The position numbers and the translations under genes were made by a program. Below, one piece after another: positions 4,598-5,948 of a stretch of 5,948 bases of DNA. The notes beneath the pieces are model-generated. The model did not search any database. It was given only the letters and a program-made list of their open reading frames with translations, and was not told the origin of the DNA. The stretch covers positions 1-5,948 of the forward strand of contig JAEDNZ010000115.1 of assembly GCA_016302215.1 (NCBI GenBank). Reading direction: 5' to 3'. The stretch is from Muribaculaceae bacterium. GTDB taxonomy: Bacteria; Bacteroidota; Bacteroidia; Bacteroidales; Muribaculaceae. Every line of letters starts with the position of its first letter. Position 1 is the stretch's first letter.

Positions 4598-5948
4598 TTA
4601 CTTGATAGCGCGAGTGATGTCAAAGTTGGCAAACTCGAGGTCGTTGGCGGCCTTTGTTGCCAGCGAGCTGTCGAGCTTCACGGCCTGGCGCAGGTTGCCC
4701 GTGAGCATAGACTCATTGTTGGTGCGCGCGCCGAGCACGGCCATCAGATAGTATGTGGTGGCGTCGGGCGTGGTGATGCCGGCGAGGGTCTGCTTTGCCT
4801 TGCTGTAGTCCTTGGTGAGGATTTGAGCCAGGGCAGCGTTGTTGCTCTTGCTGTCGCCGAAGGCGCGAGCGGCTGCGGCGTTGTCGCCTTTCTTGAGGTA
4901 ATATACGCCGAGTGCTTCGCCGAGGCCGTCAACGCCGGCTGCTGAGCCGAAGTACTGGTTAGCGCGGTCATAGTTGCCGTTGACCATCTGTATGAGGCCG
5001 AGGTTCATCATAGGCTCGGTTGCTTTGCTGTCGAGAGCGGCGGCTTTCTCAAACGAGGCTTTGGCGGCTGCATAGTCGCCGGCGCGATATTGTGTGAGGC
5101 CGAGGTCATTCCAGGCGCGGTAGTCGTTGGGGTATTGCTCAGTGGCGGCCTTATAGATGCTCATGCGGCGTGCGTTGTCGTCGGTGAGGGTGGCGGCGTA
5201 GAGCAGTTCTTCTACTGACAGCTGCTTGGCGTCTGTGGCGGCGAGGCGGCTGATTTCGGCATCGCTCTTGCCGATGACGTCAATAGACGCCGTCAGGCGA
5301 GAGTAGCGCAGCTGCGGCAGAATCTGGTCAGCAAGCTGCTCGAATACTGACGAGAGGTTGCGGATTTCGCGCTCGCGCTGCTCGGGGTCTTTGTACATTG
5401 ACAGCACACTGAGTATCAGGTCTTTGTCCTGGATATCGCTCTTTGACACCAGCTTCTGGAAGCCGTCCCAGTCTTCGGCGGTGAATTGCGATGTCAGCTC
5501 GCCGAATTCGGTGATTTTGTCCTTCTTGAGCTGACCGGCAAGGTATTCGCCGGTGTTTTTCTCACGCTGCTCGGCAAGGCGGGTGTTGAAGTCGAGTGCG
5601 CCTTCGGGCGATGCGTATGACGAGATGTTGATTTCCTTGATGACGCGTGCGGTGTCGCTGTTGGCGTTGGCGAGCTCCTTCTTAAATTCGGTCATGGCGT
5701 CGGTGTTGAGCTGGTTGGCGCGCACGTTGGCCTGGTTGATGAGGAACATAATGTCAGCGGCATATTTCTCATTGATGACGCGCTGGAAGGCATCGGGGGC
5801 TACGGCCGGGGTAACGGTAGCGGCATCAGCGAGAGCGGCTGTGGCGATGACGCCGGTAGCTACCTTGACGCGCGGCAGCACATATTCCTTACTGCCTTGG
5901 CTCACTTGGAAGGCAAGCTCAAGCTCGCTCTTGGCCATCTCGGGCTGG
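4598..5948 (-). CDS. TPR-repeat protein with OmpA-like segment, N-terminus beyond window
   Basis: This is a conserved Bacteroidales-type protein of unknown exact role, probably envelope-associated. The frame stays open to the right edge. The first in-window Met (5936-5938) is preceded in frame by Q-P-E codons and followed at once by a domain-like sequence, so it is most likely internal; the true start and any signal peptide are off the window. Numbering from that Met (446 residues): 1-50 looks beta-rich; about 60-140 contains an OmpA-like stretch, I-N-I-S-S-Y-A-S-P-E-G (103-113), then N118, L121 and R125; 150-255 is mostly helical with charged segments (D-P-E-Q-R-E-R-E-I-R); TPR-type repeats cover about 270-335 (N-D-Y-R-A-W-N-D-L-G, D-Y-A-A-A-K-A-S-F-E-K-A-A), with further helical repeats to about 425. 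The stop is TAA at 4598-4600. Three hairpins separate it from the susC promoter, so it is probably a separate transcription unit. TPRs suggest protein-protein contacts; the OmpA-like part hints at the cell wall, but a key residue seems absent. Confidence 0.85.
   Translation of the reverse strand, partial: QPEMAKSELELAFQVSQGSKEYVLPRVKVATGVIATAALADAATVTPAVAPDAFQRVINEKYAADIMFLINQANVRANQLNTDAMTEFKKELANANSDTARVIKEINISSYASPEGALDFNTRLAEQREKNTGEYLAGQLKKDKITEFGELTSQFTAEDWDGFQKLVSKSDIQDKDLILSVLSMYKDPEQREREIRNLSSVFEQLADQILPQLRYSRLTASIDVIGKSDAEISRLAATDAKQLSVEELLYAATLTDDNARRMSIYKAATEQYPNDYRAWNDLGLTQYRAGDYAAAKASFEKAAALDSKATEPMMNLGLIQMVNGNYDRANQYFGSAAGVDGLGEALGVYYLKKGDNAAAARAFGDSKSNNAALAQILTKDYSKAKQTLAGITTPDATTYYLMAVLGARTNNESMLTGNLRQAVKLDSSLATKAANDLEFANFDITRAIK

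Noticed and set aside
4406..4945. 179-codon plus-strand open frame running through the hairpin array into the TPR gene
   Set aside because: It is antisense to the well-supported TPR coding sequence over most of its length, its N-terminal part translates AT-rich spacer and palindromes, and its product shows no family features.
4598..5938. Taking the Met at 5938 as the true start of the TPR protein
   Set aside because: The frame remains open upstream to the window edge, there is no signal peptide after this Met, and the sequence after it begins in mid-domain. The gene is better treated as 5'-partial.

Overview
The window looks like a piece of a Bacteroidales genome, most plausibly a gut lineage such as Muribaculaceae or Bacteroides-like. 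The evidence is a canonical SusC/SusD pair, a TAnnTTTG-type promoter box with no Shine-Dalgarno sequences, and a TPR protein whose sequence style I recognise (from memory, not searched) from this order. The family-level assignment is a guess. Every supported gene lies on the minus strand, so the window reads biologically from right to left.

Layout, in transcription order. (1) 5948 to 4598: an outer-membrane/periplasm-type TPR protein with an OmpA-like segment. It runs off the right edge, so its N-terminus and signal peptide are not visible. (2) 4597 to 4083: a 515-base gap without a protein gene of normal size. Its half next to the TPR gene holds three consecutive strong hairpins. Its half next to susC is AT-rich and holds a Bacteroidales-type promoter, two well-formed inverted repeats upstream of it as operator candidates, a leader hairpin and an 18-codon leader ORF. 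(3) 4082 to 843: a complete 1079-residue SusC/RagA-family TonB-dependent outer-membrane transporter. (4) 827 to 1: the first 275 residues of a SusD/RagB-family surface lipoprotein, cut by the left edge.

The susC and susD genes are 15 bases apart and form an operon core. In this family the SusC barrel and the SusD lid form a 'pedal-bin' complex that captures a glycan or peptide at the cell surface and imports it using TonB energy. No glycoside hydrolase, peptidase, sulfatase, SusR, hybrid two-component system or ECF-sigma/anti-sigma gene is in view, so the substrate cannot be named. The SusC begins with a carboxypeptidase-regulatory-like domain and lacks an N-terminal STN signalling domain, which argues against control by a FecR-type anti-sigma factor.

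I see no convincing new biological system. The parts worth a second look are the three-hairpin array, the operator-like inverted repeats upstream of susC, the leader ORF/hairpin, and the OmpA-like segment in the TPR protein, which appears to lack the classical peptidoglycan-binding aspartate.
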